Positions 63,437 through 64,000 of a DNA stretch of 64,000 bases are shown here, one piece after another (the stretch's first letter is position 1; the number at the start of each line of letters is the position of its first letter). The position numbers were made by a program, and so were the translations under genes. The stretch covers positions 660,001 through 724,000 of the forward strand of contig BSBK01003252.1 in the NCBI GenBank assembly GCA_027943335.1, given 5' to 3'. The notes beneath the pieces are model-generated. The model searched no databases, was not told the origin of the DNA, and saw only the letters and a program-made list of their open reading frames with translations. This DNA is from Chamaecyparis obtusa. Lineage: Eukaryota; Streptophyta; Pinopsida; Cupressales; Cupressaceae.

Positions 63437-64000
63437 ATATCCAACCATCATCGAAATTTTGTGTAGCCATATCATAGATTCGTGACATTTTAAAAAATAT
63501 AAGTAATAGGTGTTCTTGCTATTGGGTGTGAAGTCTGACTGTTCAGTTCATATTCCCTGACTATTCCTTTCTTCTTCCCATATTTGTCTCTTCATCTTTT
63601 CTTCAAGACTATTGTATAAATATGAGGGTAAAGCCTTTTGTATGTAAGCTGTGATAAGAAAGGGTTCCTATTTTTCTTTTTGGTGGATGTAGCCAAATTG
63701 GTGAACCATGTTAAATCTTGTCTCTATTTGTGGTTTCCACTTTGTCTTTTTATTTTATAATTGGTATCAGAGCAGTGGGAGTTTTTGATATGGTAGCAAG
63801 ATTTTTTTTCATGAGATGGTTTCCTCCATGTGATTGGAGATGATTGTTATTATGTCATGTTTGGCTCTTGATTCTAGATTAGAGCGTTGGCATGATACAG
63901 GTTCTCTTGACAGGTTTTCCTCTTTGGAGTATGAATTTTTTATTTGTGGAGATCAAGTTGTCAAGTTGTGTTCCCGAGATATGCAAACGTGTAGTGGAAG
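63437..64000 (+). mobile_element. End of another LTR plus primer site and start of an internal region (partial)
   Basis: TGGTATCAGAGC at 63762-63773 is the exact initiator tRNA-Met complement, so 63437 to about 63759 should be the 3' part of an LTR. It has a TATA box TATAAATA at 63615-63622. The LTR seems to end TTTTATA, a possible CA-to-TA decay. The Tat element interrupts this LTR. The internal region runs off the window; no domain can be read. Confidence 0.6.

Overview
The window is nuclear DNA of a plant, most likely a large-genome seed plant such as a conifer. That is an inference from the AT-rich composition, kilobase LTRs, Copia, chromovirus and Tat-type Gypsy elements nested in each other, and the lack of any intact single-copy host gene. 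No rRNA, tRNA or CRISPR array was seen. Nearly all coding sequence is decayed transposon sequence. Many in-frame stops are TAG, TGA or TAA where CAG, CGA, CAA or TGG is expected, as cytosine-methylation decay would produce.

Layout: 1-1907 is the 3' end of a plus-strand Copia element (family A). 2519-4755 is a broken coiled-coil gene of unknown origin. 4931-31651 is bounded by a perfect 32-bp inverted repeat. I read it as one large DNA transposon carrying two convergent, intron-containing, decayed genes: gene A on the plus strand (6025-13702) and gene B on the minus strand (about 16306-14538). Both ends carry clustered near-palindromic motifs of the type ACTTTCGATCGAAAGT. The first intron of gene A is filled by about 4.5 kb of a degenerate 10-bp minisatellite. 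Next to gene B is a long AC/AT microsatellite, into which a second Copia-A copy (17355-30825, minus strand, TSD TATAT) has inserted. That copy is itself split by a chromodomain Gypsy element (21040-27389, plus strand).

31855-38767 is a structurally complete Copia element (family B, TSD TGTTC) whose polyprotein stays in one frame but has lost catalytic residues. 39092-41861 is a decayed hAT-like transposase gene on the minus strand. 41862-47216 is gene-poor.

47217-63436 is a 16.2-kb minus-strand Gypsy element of the Tat type, with a second RNase H, a G-patch-like segment and a TGGCACC-type primer site. Its reverse-transcriptase core is deleted. A 332-bp TRIM with perfect TSD GATAG sits inside its coding region. 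A chimeric, non-autonomous LTR element (about 59613-61476) with its own unrecognised ORF sits in its leader. The last 560 bases are the end of another retroelement's LTR plus primer site, apparently interrupted by the Tat insertion.

The strongest candidate for something undescribed is the two-gene TIR element at 4931-31651, followed by the non-autonomous element whose ORF runs into its 3' LTR.
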